Shown here: positions 25,504 to 34,482 of the stretch, piece by piece
Layout of the letters: each line of letters begins with the position of its first letter
Numbering within the stretch: position 1 is the stretch's first letter
From: Nocardioidaceae bacterium
GTDB lineage: Bacteria > Actinomycetota > Actinomycetes > Propionibacteriales > Nocardioidaceae
Length of the DNA stretch: 64,000 nt
Assembly: GCA_020636935.1 (NCBI GenBank)
Contig: JACJWW010000010.1
Span: 16,173-80,172, forward strand
Direction of reading: 5' to 3'
Program-made: the position numbers and the translations under genes
Notes under the pieces: model-generated
Told to the model about the DNA's origin: nothing
What the model saw: only the letters and a program-made list of their open reading frames with translations
Database searches by the model: none

Positions 25504-26718
25504 GTGCGCCGCATCGTCCAGAGCCAGAAACTGCAAAACGTCCGCTATGACGTCCGGGGTCCGATCCTGACCGAGGCCAACCGCCTGGAGGCCGAGGGTC
25601 ACCGCATCCTGAAGCTCAATATTGGCAACACTGCGCCCTTCGGTTTCGAGGCGCCCGAAGCGATCCTGGCCGACATGATCCATCACCTGCCCGACGCGCA
25701 GGGCTACTCCGATTCGCGCGGCATCTATTCGGCCCGCACCGCGGTTTCGCAGTACTACCAGTCCCGCGGCCTGAAGGACACCCAGGTCGAGGACGTCTAC
25801 ATCGGCAATGGCGTCTCCGAGCTGATCAGCATGGTGTTGCAGGCCTTCGTCGATGATGGCAACGAGATCCTGGTCCCCGCGCCCGATTACCCCCTGTGGA
25901 CCGGAGCCGTTTCGCTCTCCGGCGGTACGCCGGTGCACTACCGCTGCGATGAGGACAACGGCTGGAATCCCGACCTGGCCGATATCGAGTCGAGGATCAC
26001 CGAGAACACCCACGCCCTGGTGATCATCAACCCCAACAACCCCACCGGCGCGGTCTACAGCGAGGAGATCGTCAAGGGCCTGGTCGACATCGCCCGACGC
26101 CACAACCTGGTGATCTTCAGCGATGAGATCTACGAGAAGATCCTGTACGACGACGCGCGCCACCACCATGCAGCAACCTACGCCGGGGATGACGTGCTCT
26201 GCCTGACCTTCTCCGGGCTCTCCAAGGCCTATCGGGTCTGCGGTTATCGCGCCGGGTGGGTGATGATCTCCGGGCCCAAGGAGATCGCCAGTGACTTCCT
26301 GGAGGGCCTGACCCTGATCGCCAACATGCGGATGTGCTCAAATGTGCCCGCCCAACATGCGATCCAGACCGCGCTCGGGGGTTACCAGTCGATCGAGGAA
26401 TTGATCTGTCCCGGTGGGCGCTTCTATGAGCAGATCAAGCTGGCTGACCGACTGCTCAATGACATCCCCGGGGTCTCCAATGTGACCCCGCAGGGTGCGT
26501 TGTACTGCTTTCCGCGGCTCGATCCGGAGGTCTATCCGATCGAGAACGACGAGGAGTTCGTGCTCGATCTATTGCGCAGCAAGAAACTCCTGGTCACCCA
26601 CGGCACCGGATTCAACTGGCCCAAACCCGATCACTTCCGGGTCGTCTGCCTGCCTGATGAGGAGTTGCTGGAGGAGGCCATCGGTCGGATCGCCGACCAC
26701 CTGGCCACCATGCGCTGA
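25504..26718 (+). CDS. Alanine-type aminotransferase (AlaA/AspC-like)
   Basis: 404 residues of fold-type I PLP enzymes. The N-terminus QSQKLQNVRYDVRGPI is characteristic of the AlaA group. NIGNTAPFGFEAP, YIGNGVSELI, INPNNPTGAVYSEE, SDEIYEKILYDD and TFSGLSKAYRVCGYRAGW follow; the lysine in the last binds PLP. It likely interconverts alanine/glutamate and pyruvate/2-oxoglutarate. Start at GTG 25504. It belongs to a run of co-directional genes leading to purF. Confidence 0.9.
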   Translation: MRRIVQSQKLQNVRYDVRGPILTEANRLEAEGHRILKLNIGNTAPFGFEAPEAILADMIHHLPDAQGYSDSRGIYSARTAVSQYYQSRGLKDTQVEDVYIGNGVSELISMVLQAFVDDGNEILVPAPDYPLWTGAVSLSGGTPVHYRCDEDNGWNPDLADIESRITENTHALVIINPNNPTGAVYSEEIVKGLVDIARRHNLVIFSDEIYEKILYDDARHHHAATYAGDDVLCLTFSGLSKAYRVCGYRAGWVMISGPKEIASDFLEGLTLIANMRMCSNVPAQHAIQTALGGYQSIEELICPGGRFYEQIKLADRLLNDIPGVSNVTPQGALYCFPRLDPEVYPIENDEEFVLDLLRSKKLLVTHGTGFNWPKPDHFRVVCLPDEELLEEAIGRIADHLATMR

Positions 26719-26744
26719 CCGGGCTCCCGGCGTAGTCTCCACCC

Positions 26745-28091
26745 ATGGAGACAAGCGAACTTCGTGAGCGCCTGAATGCGCTGATGCCCGGCGTACGCCG
26801 TGACCTGGAGGACCTGGTCCGGATCCAATCGGTTTCTGCTGATCCGCAACGGGTCGGTGAGGTGCAGCGCAGCGCCGAGGCGGTCGCGGCACTCCTGCGC
26901 GCTGAGGGGTTCCAGGACGTACAGGTGGTCACCGCAAACAACGACGGGATCGCGCCGGCAGTGCTGGGTCGGATCCCGGCCAGGCCGGGTCAGCCGACCG
27001 TGCTGCTCTACGCGCACCACGACGTACAACCGGAGAACGACCCGGCTGACTGGGACTCCCCGCCCTGGGAACCCACCGAGCGAAATGGTCGGCTGTACGG
27101 GCGCGGCGCCGCCGACGACAAGGCCGGGATCATGGCCCATCTGGCCGCGATCCGCACCCTGGGCGAGGACCTTAGAGTCGGTGTCACGGTCTTCATCGAG
27201 GGTGAGGAGGAGGTCGCCTCGGCCACCCTGCCGGACCTGCTGGCCCAGCATCGTGACTACCTGGCCTGCGACACCATCGTGATCGCCGACTCCGGCAACT
27301 GGGATATCGGCGTACCTGCCCTGACCACCACCCTGCGCGGGATGATCCGCTGCGATCTGGAGGTGCGCACCATGACCCACGCGGTGCACTCGGGCATGTG
27401 GGGCGGGCTGGTGCCCGATGCGCTGATGACCCTGTCCAGGGTGATCTCCAGCCTGTACGACGAGCACGGCGGCGTCGCGGTCGCCGGTCTCCACTCGGGG
27501 CCGGCAGCGGATGTGGACTATCCAGAGGAAAGGCTGCGGGCGGAGTCCGGGGCGCTGCCGCAGGTGAAGTGGATCGGGTCGGGCAGCGCGGTTGAGCGGA
27601 TGTGGACCCAACCGGCGATCACTGTCACCGGCATCGACGCCCCCCGGGTTGATGGTGCCAGCAACACCCTGACGCCATCGGCCCGGGCGAAGATCACCAT
27701 CCGGCTCGCGCCGGGTGACTCAACGGCCAATGCCTTCGCCTGCCTGGAGCGCCATCTGGAGCAGCACGTTCCGTTCGGGGCGGCGTACTCCCTGGAGTTG
27801 TGTGACAGTGGTGAACCGACCTCGATCGACGCCACTGGGCCCGCCTATGACGCCGCCCGAGCAGCGTTCACCGAGGCCTGGGATGGCACCGAGCCCATCG
27901 ATATGGGGGTCGGTGGGTCGATCCCGTTCATTGCGGAGTTCCTGGAGTGCTTCCCGGGTGCGAGCGTGTTGGTCACCGGCATCGAGGACCCCGACACCCG
28001 GGCCCACGGCGCCAACGAGGGGCTGCACCTGGCTGAGTTCGAGCGGGCCTGCCTGGCCGAGGCGCTGCTGTTGGACAAGTTGGCCAACTGA
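26745..28091 (+). CDS. M20 family dipeptidase/peptidase
   Basis: 448 residues. This zinc-dependent exopeptidase would hydrolyse dipeptides or N-acyl amino acids in the cytoplasm. The metal site is visible in LLYAHHDVQPEND (first His-x-Asp), YGRGAADDKAG (bridging Asp), and FIEGEEEVAS (catalytic and metal Glu). The dimerisation lid region contains THAVHSGMWGGLVPDAL, and GGSIPFIAEF precedes the final metal His in AHGANEGLHL. The intact motif set argues for activity. The RlmC-like gene starts four bases later. Confidence 0.92.
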   Translation: METSELRERLNALMPGVRRDLEDLVRIQSVSADPQRVGEVQRSAEAVAALLRAEGFQDVQVVTANNDGIAPAVLGRIPARPGQPTVLLYAHHDVQPENDPADWDSPPWEPTERNGRLYGRGAADDKAGIMAHLAAIRTLGEDLRVGVTVFIEGEEEVASATLPDLLAQHRDYLACDTIVIADSGNWDIGVPALTTTLRGMIRCDLEVRTMTHAVHSGMWGGLVPDALMTLSRVISSLYDEHGGVAVAGLHSGPAADVDYPEERLRAESGALPQVKWIGSGSAVERMWTQPAITVTGIDAPRVDGASNTLTPSARAKITIRLAPGDSTANAFACLERHLEQHVPFGAAYSLELCDSGEPTSIDATGPAYDAARAAFTEAWDGTEPIDMGVGGSIPFIAEFLECFPGASVLVTGIEDPDTRAHGANEGLHLAEFERACLAEALLLDKLAN

Positions 28092-28094
28092 CCA

Positions 28095-29189
28095 GTGCAG
28101 TGTGACTACTTCGATGCCGGGGTGTGTCGTTCCTGCACCCTGATGGGCACGCCGTACGCCGAGCAACTCACCGCCCTGAGTGGCCGGACCCGCGAGGTGC
28201 TGGGCGAGGTGATCCCCCCGGAGGCCTGGCTGCCCGCAGTGGCAAACACCGAGTCGGGCTTTCGCAACAAGGCCAAGCTCGTGGTCGGTGGTCGCCGGGG
28301 AGCGCCCACGCTGGGCATCCTCGATGGCTCCGGCAACGGGGTGGATCTGCGGCACTGTGGCCTCTATGAACCCGGGTTGGCGGAGGCGGTGCTGGCCTTT
28401 GCTGATTTCGTCGGCGCCGCCGGGTTCACGCCATACGACGTGGGCACGCGCAGCGGCGAACTCAAACACCTGATCCTCACCCATTCACCGAACGGCGAAC
28501 TGATGGCCAGGTTCGTGTTCCGCTCCGAGGGGCAGATCCGCAAACTGGCGGACCGGTTGGGGGAGCTCCCGGGGAACACCAGGGTGGTCACGGCCAACCT
28601 GCAACCAGAGCACAAGGCGGTGCTTGAGGGCGAACAGGAGCTGGTGTTGTCCGAGCAGACCCAGCTGCCGATGCCGGTCAACGATGTGGTGTTGCAACTT
28701 GGCCCGAGATCCTTCTTCCAGACCAGCACCCCGATGGCTGCTCGGCTCTATGCGACGGCGCGGGAGTGGGTGGCCGGCATTGAGCCAACCCGGGTGGCCG
28801 ATCTCTACTGTGGTGTTGGAGGTTTTGCCCACCATCTGGCTGCTCCGGGCCGACAGGTGCAGGGGGTGGAGTTGTCGGCAGCAGCGGTGGAAAGTGCCCG
28901 TTTGGTGGGGACCCCCGGGGTGAGCTTCGCGGTCGCCGACGCTGATCGGCTCGAGGTGCCCGAGGCGGACCTGGTGGTGGTGAACCCTCCGCGTCGCGGC
29001 ATCGGTGAGTTGGCGCAAACCCTTGAGGGCTCCGGAGTGGAGCGGATCCTCTACTCCAGCTGCAACCCCCGGTCCCTGGCCGCGGACCTCGCGCGGTTGG
29101 CGTCGTACGAGGTGGAAAGGGCGCGACTGTTCGACATGTTCCCCCAGACCGAGCATGCCGAGGTCCTGGTCTCGCTCAGATTGATTTGA
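28095..29189 (+). CDS. rlmC: 23S rRNA (uracil-5)-methyltransferase, RlmC/RumB-like
   Basis: 364 residues: an iron-sulphur SAM-dependent enzyme making m5U in 23S rRNA. Cluster cysteines are at positions 3, 11 and 14 (MQCDYFDAGVCRSC), with a fourth in DLRHCGLYEP. The SAM region is ADLYCGVGGFAHHLA, the substrate loop has VVNPPRRGI, and the catalytic Cys is in LYSSCNPRSLA. It starts at GTG 28095. Assignment to RlmC rather than RlmD or TrmA rests on the short N-terminus without a TRAM domain. Confidence 0.88.
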   Translation: MQCDYFDAGVCRSCTLMGTPYAEQLTALSGRTREVLGEVIPPEAWLPAVANTESGFRNKAKLVVGGRRGAPTLGILDGSGNGVDLRHCGLYEPGLAEAVLAFADFVGAAGFTPYDVGTRSGELKHLILTHSPNGELMARFVFRSEGQIRKLADRLGELPGNTRVVTANLQPEHKAVLEGEQELVLSEQTQLPMPVNDVVLQLGPRSFFQTSTPMAARLYATAREWVAGIEPTRVADLYCGVGGFAHHLAAPGRQVQGVELSAAAVESARLVGTPGVSFAVADADRLEVPEADLVVVNPPRRGIGELAQTLEGSGVERILYSSCNPRSLAADLARLASYEVERARLFDMFPQTEHAEVLVSLRLI

Positions 29190-29307
29190 ACCTTCTTCCC
29201 TGGGTGGATTAGACCGGAATTTCGAGACTGGTGGAGATGGCGTCACGAAGTCCTCTTTGGTCGGTTACACCCCCGAGTGACACATTTCCACTAGTTGAGG
29301 GGGACCA

Positions 29308-31971
29308 ATGAGCTTCCAGAAATTTAGGTCTGAACACTCCGAGGGGGGTTCACGACGAGAGCGCAGCCTGCTGGCCCGGATAGCCGCATTGATCGCCATG
29401 ATGGCGATGGCGCTGGCACCCGCCCTGGTAGGAGTTTCGGCTTCAGCTGACACTGGTGGTTCTGGTGGCGGCGACGGCGGTTCCGGCGGTGGCTCCAGCA
29501 GCGGCCGCGAAAAGGTCTACTTGGATGTCTATGACCATGTTTCGGTCGAGGTCGATCCGATCACCGGGCAGCGGCCCGCGGGACAGGGCTGGGGACAGGA
29601 CTCGATCGACTTCTTCGTCAATCGGGCCGACACCAGGCTCTCAACCGCTCCTCGCCAGACTGGCACCGGAAACAATGGTCACGGATCCGGCCGGTGGGAG
29701 GGATTCTCCAACTCCCACAAGTTCGGCAATGGGATGACCCTGGTGCAGATGATCAATCATCAGTGCACCCAGGCGATCAACGAGGCCGTTGGTCGAAACC
29801 CGCAGGCCACCTCAGCCAGGGTGGTCTCCCTGCAATTCTCCTTCTCCGTTGAGGGGGGAAATATGGGCAATATTTTCAATCCGGATTGGTACTACATCAT
29901 CACCCCGTCATTCGTGCACTACCCGCACTGGCGCGACACCCTGGATGAGGTGGGTTCGACCTACACATCCAAGAAGATCGGCACCTGGACCGATGAGAAG
30001 GGTGATCTGGTTGCCGACAGTGATGGTGATGGCAACTACACCAATGGTGAATACATCAATGCTGCGGAACTGGACCCCTCCGAACAGCCGACTGCGGCCA
30101 TTCGTGCAGAACTCGATCGCTCTGTTGAAATGGCCTGGGATGCAGCTCAGCCGAACACTCACAACAGCTCGGCTCGGATGGTTTCCTGCGTGGCGATGAA
30201 TGACCGTGAGCCCGAGGGACTCATCCCCAACCCGGTGATCGACGTCTCCAAGAACGCCGAGGACATCGATGGTGCCTTCGAACGGGAGACGCTGGCTGCT
30301 CCCGGGTCGCAGAACGTGAGCGTCACCTTCAGCAATACCGGTGATGAGAATCTGAAGGACCTGACCTTCGCTGACAACACCACCTCTGGCAATGCCGTCA
30401 AGTGGACCTCGGTTACTCTGCCCAACGGGTCAACCGTGGCCGTCGGTGGTGCCGGCACTCCTGCAGATGTGCAGGCTGCTCTCAGCGGCGTGGTTCTCAA
30501 CGCTGGTGATCCTGACACCCAAACCCCCGGTGGATCGGTAACCGTCAACGGAACCGTCCAAGTGGATGCTGGTGTGTTGCACTCCGATGAGGTCACCGTC
30601 ACGGGCAAGGGCGTCATCTCTGGTCAGATCGTGACCGACAAGGACGGCACCGAGTACTTCGCCCCCGAGCCTGAGATTTGTGTTGGTTCGATTGGTGACT
30701 TCGTTTGGGAGGACACCAACAAGGACGGGATCCAGGATGCTGGTGAGCCCGGTGTTGGCAATGTGACCGTGGAGTTACTTGATGAAGAAGGTGATGTGGT
30801 GGCTACCACCACTACCGCTGCTGATGGCAGCTACCACTTCAATGAGGTTGCTTGTGGCACCTACTCGGTTCGGTTCACTGCTCCTTCGGGTTACCAGGGC
30901 TTCACTGATCCCAACCAGGGCGATCACGATGGACTTGATTCTGATGCGGACAAGGACACCGGTGAGACCGCTTCGGTGACCATCGATTCGGAGCATCCGA
31001 ACAACAACACCCTGGATGCTGGCCTGGTCAAGGAAGAAATCGTTGAGCCGGCTTGCTTCGGTTCGATCGGTGACTTCGTTTGGGAGGACACCAACAAGAA
31101 TGGTGTTCAGGATGCTGGTGAGCCCGGTGTTGGCAATGTGACCGTTGAGTTGCGTGATGAAGAGGGTGCTGTGGTGGCTACTACCACGACCGCTGCTGAT
31201 GGCAGCTACCACTTCAATGAGGTTGCTTGTGGCACCTACTCGGTTCGGTTCACTGCTCCTTCGGGTTACCAGGGCTTCACTGATCCCTACCAGGGCGATC
31301 ACGATGGACTTGATTCTGATGCAGACAAGGACACCGGTGTGACCGGTTCGGTGACCATCGATTCGGAGCATCCGAACAACAACACCCTGGATGCTGGCCT
31401 GGTCAAGGAAGAAATCGTTGAGCCGGTTTGCATCGGTTCGATCGGTGACTTCGTTTGGGAGGACTCCAACAAGAATGGTGTTCAGGATGCTGGTGAGCCC
31501 GGTGTTGGCAATGTGACCGTGAAGTTGCTTGATGCTGAGGGTGCTGTGGTGGCCACCACCACGACCGCTGCTGATGGCAGCTACCACTTCAATGAGGTTG
31601 CTTGTGGCACCTACTCGGTGCAGTTCGTTGCCCCTGAGGGTTACCAGGGCTTCACTGATCCCAACCAGGGTGTTGATGACAGCGCTGATTCGGATGCAAA
31701 CAAGGAAACCGGCAAGACTGCTCCGGTGACCATCGATTCGGAGCACCCGAACAACAACACCCTGGATGCTGGCCTGGTCAAGACGCAGCAGGTTGAGCCC
31801 CCGGTGGTGACCCCTGAGATTCCTTCACAGGTGTTGCCTCCATCGAGGATTCCCAACAAGCTCCCGTCGACGGGTAGTGAGGTCAGCCCGATCGTTGGGT
31901 TGCTGGGTGTCCTCTTGGTCGCTGCCGGCGGCGGCCTGTTGATCCTCAGGAGGCGCAATCAACTGAACTGA
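29308..31971 (+). CDS. LPSTG-anchored adhesin with three SdrD-like B repeats
   Basis: 887 residues. The export signal (RIAALIAMMAMALAPALVGVSASA) ends near residue 47. A Gly/Ser linker, a roughly 400-residue unique region (with SVEVDPITGQ and FNPDWYYIITPSF), and three 125-residue repeats follow. Each repeat opens GSIGDFVWEDTNK and contains GVQDAGEPGVGNV, AADGSYHFNEVACGTY and SEHPNNNTLDAGL, matching SdrD B-type domains that bind calcium. The sorting signal LPSTG is at about residue 852, followed by a membrane segment and RRRNQLN. GAGGGG precedes ATG 29308. It is probably a surface adhesin attached by a sortase. Confidence 0.92.
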   Translation: MSFQKFRSEHSEGGSRRERSLLARIAALIAMMAMALAPALVGVSASADTGGSGGGDGGSGGGSSSGREKVYLDVYDHVSVEVDPITGQRPAGQGWGQDSIDFFVNRADTRLSTAPRQTGTGNNGHGSGRWEGFSNSHKFGNGMTLVQMINHQCTQAINEAVGRNPQATSARVVSLQFSFSVEGGNMGNIFNPDWYYIITPSFVHYPHWRDTLDEVGSTYTSKKIGTWTDEKGDLVADSDGDGNYTNGEYINAAELDPSEQPTAAIRAELDRSVEMAWDAAQPNTHNSSARMVSCVAMNDREPEGLIPNPVIDVSKNAEDIDGAFERETLAAPGSQNVSVTFSNTGDENLKDLTFADNTTSGNAVKWTSVTLPNGSTVAVGGAGTPADVQAALSGVVLNAGDPDTQTPGGSVTVNGTVQVDAGVLHSDEVTVTGKGVISGQIVTDKDGTEYFAPEPEICVGSIGDFVWEDTNKDGIQDAGEPGVGNVTVELLDEEGDVVATTTTAADGSYHFNEVACGTYSVRFTAPSGYQGFTDPNQGDHDGLDSDADKDTGETASVTIDSEHPNNNTLDAGLVKEEIVEPACFGSIGDFVWEDTNKNGVQDAGEPGVGNVTVELRDEEGAVVATTTTAADGSYHFNEVACGTYSVRFTAPSGYQGFTDPYQGDHDGLDSDADKDTGVTGSVTIDSEHPNNNTLDAGLVKEEIVEPVCIGSIGDFVWEDSNKNGVQDAGEPGVGNVTVKLLDAEGAVVATTTTAADGSYHFNEVACGTYSVQFVAPEGYQGFTDPNQGVDDSADSDANKETGKTAPVTIDSEHPNNNTLDAGLVKTQQVEPPVVTPEIPSQVLPPSRIPNKLPSTGSEVSPIVGLLGVLLVAAGGGLLILRRRNQLN
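30679..31803 (+). repeat. Three 375-bp near-identical tandem repeats
   Basis: Units begin at 30679, 31054 and 31429, exactly 375 bases (125 codons) apart, each opening with a Cys codon then GGTTCGAT. Most positions match at the DNA level, including silent ones, pointing to recent duplication or gene conversion. In-frame loss or gain by recombination is expected. Confidence 0.93.
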
Positions 31972-31985
31972 TCAGCATCATGATC

Positions 31986-32021
31986 AATGTGGGGCGTGCG
32001 AGCAATCGTGCGCCCCACATT
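31986..32021 (+). terminator. Terminator hairpin after the LPSTG adhesin
   Basis: A 16-bp stem (31986-32001 with 32006-32021, two wobble pairs) closed by a GCAA tetraloop, 14 bases past the adhesin stop. A weak T-rich stretch (TGCCATTTGTG) follows. Confidence 0.8.
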
Positions 32022-32099
32022 GCCATTTGTGGGGACCCAGAGGGGCGTCGTCGGTGGGGAGGATGGCACGGTTCCCATGGATTCCCGTAGCCTCAGCGA

Positions 32100-32891
32100 G
32101 TGGACACAGATGAAGTCCTCGAGCTGCTCAAGCGGGTGGCCGCCGAGGTGATCACCCCGCGATTCCGGGCGTTGATGGACACCCAGATCAAGGAGAAACG
32201 TCCCGGAGACCTGGTCACCGTGGCTGACCACGAAGCCGAGGAACTGATCACTCAGGCCCTGCTCCAGGCCTATCCGGATGCGGTAGTCCTGGGTGAGGAA
32301 GCGCATTCGGCGGATCCCTCTATGATGGGGCGCTTCCGATATGCCGATCATGCCTTCACTGTGGACCCGGTCGATGGCACCAAGAACTTCGTCAACGGTT
32401 CTCCGGATCATGCCGTCATGGTTAGTGAGGTGCGGATGGGAACCACCCAGCGCGCCTGGATCTGGCAGCCCGAGCACCAGACGTCCTGGACTGCAGAGTT
32501 GGGTGCCGGAGTACGCCGCAACGGCGTACTGGTGAACCGTCCCGCAACCGCAGAACCACCCGTGGGGGCGACCTCAATCTGGTCACGGAGAGGGCGAATT
32601 CCCGAAGGTCTGCCTGCCCTGATTGGCAGTTGGATCTGCTGCGGAGTCGATTACCCCCACCTGATCGAGGGGGATTGTGACTACCTCGTCTATGGACATA
32701 CCAATCCCTGGGACCACCTGCCCGGATCGCTGCTGCTCCACGAGGTCGGTGGGGTCAGCGCCCACCGCGACGGCACGCCGTACGACGCCCGCTCAACCGG
32801 CAGGGGGCTGATCGCTGCTGCCGATCCGCAGACCCTGGCTAGAGCAGTGACTGCCTGCGAACGCATCTGGCCGGATCGCCCCGTAGACTGA
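32100..32891 (+). CDS. Inositol monophosphatase family phosphatase (HisN-like)
   Basis: 263 residues. The Mg-dependent phosphatase signatures are VTVADHEAEELI, VLGEEAHSAD, VDPVDGTKNFVNGSPDHAVM and the C-terminal WDHLPGSLLLHEVGG. It would hydrolyse inositol phosphate, histidinol phosphate or a related substrate. Similarity in length and motifs fits actinobacterial HisN, but the gene is not in a his operon. GTG 32100 is the first start. purF follows four bases after its stop. Confidence 0.87.
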   Translation: MDTDEVLELLKRVAAEVITPRFRALMDTQIKEKRPGDLVTVADHEAEELITQALLQAYPDAVVLGEEAHSADPSMMGRFRYADHAFTVDPVDGTKNFVNGSPDHAVMVSEVRMGTTQRAWIWQPEHQTSWTAELGAGVRRNGVLVNRPATAEPPVGATSIWSRRGRIPEGLPALIGSWICCGVDYPHLIEGDCDYLVYGHTNPWDHLPGSLLLHEVGGVSAHRDGTPYDARSTGRGLIAAADPQTLARAVTACERIWPDRPVD

Positions 32892-32895
32892 CCTG

Positions 32896-34464
32896 GTGCC
32901 ACACCATGCTCGCCGTCGTGGAGACGGCCGCCTCACGCATGATCTTGACCCACAGGACCGCGGACCCCAGGACGCCTGCGGGGTGTTCGGGGTCTGGGCG
33001 CCGGGTGAGGACGTCGCCAAGCTGACCTACTACGGCATCTACGCCCTTCAGCACCGTGGCCAGGAGTCAGCCGGCATCGCAGTCAGCAATGGCCGTCAGA
33101 TCCTGGTCTACAAGGACATGGGCCTGGTCTCCCAGGTCTTCGACGAATCCACCCTGGAGACCCTGCAGGGGTACGTCGCGATCGGCCACGCCCGTTACTC
33201 CACCACCGGCGCCAGCACCTGGCACAACGCCCAGCCGACCTTCCGGCCCACCGCTGATGGTTCGATCGCGCTGGCCCATAACGGCAACCTGATCAACACC
33301 CGCGAACTGTTGGAACTGGTCAACGAGTTGCCCAGCGAGCGCGGCGAGCTCGACATCCACGCTCGAAACCTGGAGACCAGCACAAATGACACCGCTCTGG
33401 TCACCCAACTCCTGGCGCACCACCCCGACATCTCCCTTGAGGAGAAGGCAGTAGAGGTGCTGCGCAAGGTAAAGGGCGCGTTTTCCTTTGTCTGGATGGA
33501 CGAAACCACCCTGTACGCCGCCCGCGACCCCCAGGGCATCCGGCCCCTGGTGCTGGGTCGTCTGGAGCGGGGTTGGGTTGTTGCCAGCGAGACCGCGGCG
33601 CTCGACATAGTGGGTGCCTCCTTCATTCGCGAGATCGAACCGGGTGAGTTGATCTCAATCGACTACGACGGCCTGCGCAGTCGTCGCTTCGCTGAACCAG
33701 CGCCCAAGGGTTGCCTGTTCGAGTTTGTCTACCTGGCCCGCCCTGACACCGTAATCTCTGATCAGCGGGTGCACAGCGTCCGAGTCGAGATCGGCCGCCG
33801 CCTGGCCCATGACTTCCCGGCTGAGGCCGACCTGGTGATCCCGGTGCCGGAGTCCGGCACTCCCGCCGCGATCGGATACGCCGAAGCCAGCGGCATCCCC
33901 TATGGCACTGGTTTGGTGAAGAACTCCTATGTGGGCCGCACTTTCATCCAACCCAGCCAGACGATCCGGCAACTAGGCATCAGGTTGAAGCTCAATCCGC
34001 TGCGCGATGTGATCGAGGGCAAGCGTCTGGTCGTGGTCGATGATTCGATCGTGCGGGGCAACACCCAACGGGCGTTGGTGCGGATGCTGCGGGAGGCTGG
34101 TGCCCGCGAAGTACATGTGCGCATCTCCAGCCCACCGGTCAAGTGGCCTTGTTTCTATGGCATCGATTTCGCCACTCGAGCCGAGTTGATCGCCAACGGG
34201 TTGAGCACTGAGGAGATCTGCAACTCGATTGGCGCTGATTCCCTGGCCTACATCTCTTTGGAGCAGTTGGTGGAGGCAACCGGGGTGGCCCAGCACCAAC
34301 TCTGCATGGCCTGCTTCACCGGGGAATACCCAATCCCGCTGCCCGAACCCCAGGACCTGGGCAAACACCTGTTGGAAGCCGAGCCCGAACGCATTCTTGA
34401 TGTCGATGGCCTGGCAGCCTCGCTCAGCGGCGGCATGGCCGCTGATGCCCTTGACCGTCCCTGA
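32896..34464 (+). CDS. purF: Amidophosphoribosyltransferase
   Basis: 522 residues, the first committed enzyme of purine synthesis (PRPP plus glutamine to phosphoribosylamine). The N-terminal nucleophile Cys28 in DACGVFGVWAP would be exposed by propeptide removal. ALQHRGQESAGIAV, GHARYSTTG, HNGNLINT and DPQGIRPLVLG form the glutaminase domain; VIPVPESGTPAAIGYAEASG, GKRLVVVDDSIVRGNT and the Cys-containing SIGADSLAYISLEQL and HQLCMACFTGEYP follow in the PRTase domain, suggesting an iron-sulphur cluster as in Bacillus PurF. It starts at GTG 32896. Confidence 0.96.
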   Translation: MPHHARRRGDGRLTHDLDPQDRGPQDACGVFGVWAPGEDVAKLTYYGIYALQHRGQESAGIAVSNGRQILVYKDMGLVSQVFDESTLETLQGYVAIGHARYSTTGASTWHNAQPTFRPTADGSIALAHNGNLINTRELLELVNELPSERGELDIHARNLETSTNDTALVTQLLAHHPDISLEEKAVEVLRKVKGAFSFVWMDETTLYAARDPQGIRPLVLGRLERGWVVASETAALDIVGASFIREIEPGELISIDYDGLRSRRFAEPAPKGCLFEFVYLARPDTVISDQRVHSVRVEIGRRLAHDFPAEADLVIPVPESGTPAAIGYAEASGIPYGTGLVKNSYVGRTFIQPSQTIRQLGIRLKLNPLRDVIEGKRLVVVDDSIVRGNTQRALVRMLREAGAREVHVRISSPPVKWPCFYGIDFATRAELIANGLSTEEICNSIGADSLAYISLEQLVEATGVAQHQLCMACFTGEYPIPLPEPQDLGKHLLEAEPERILDVDGLAASLSGGMAADALDRP

Positions 34465-34482
34465 GTGACCGGAGAAATACAG

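Noticed and set aside
30775..31746. Long minus-strand frame with repeats
   Set aside because: Antisense shadow of the three adhesin repeats; its repeats simply reflect the coding strand.
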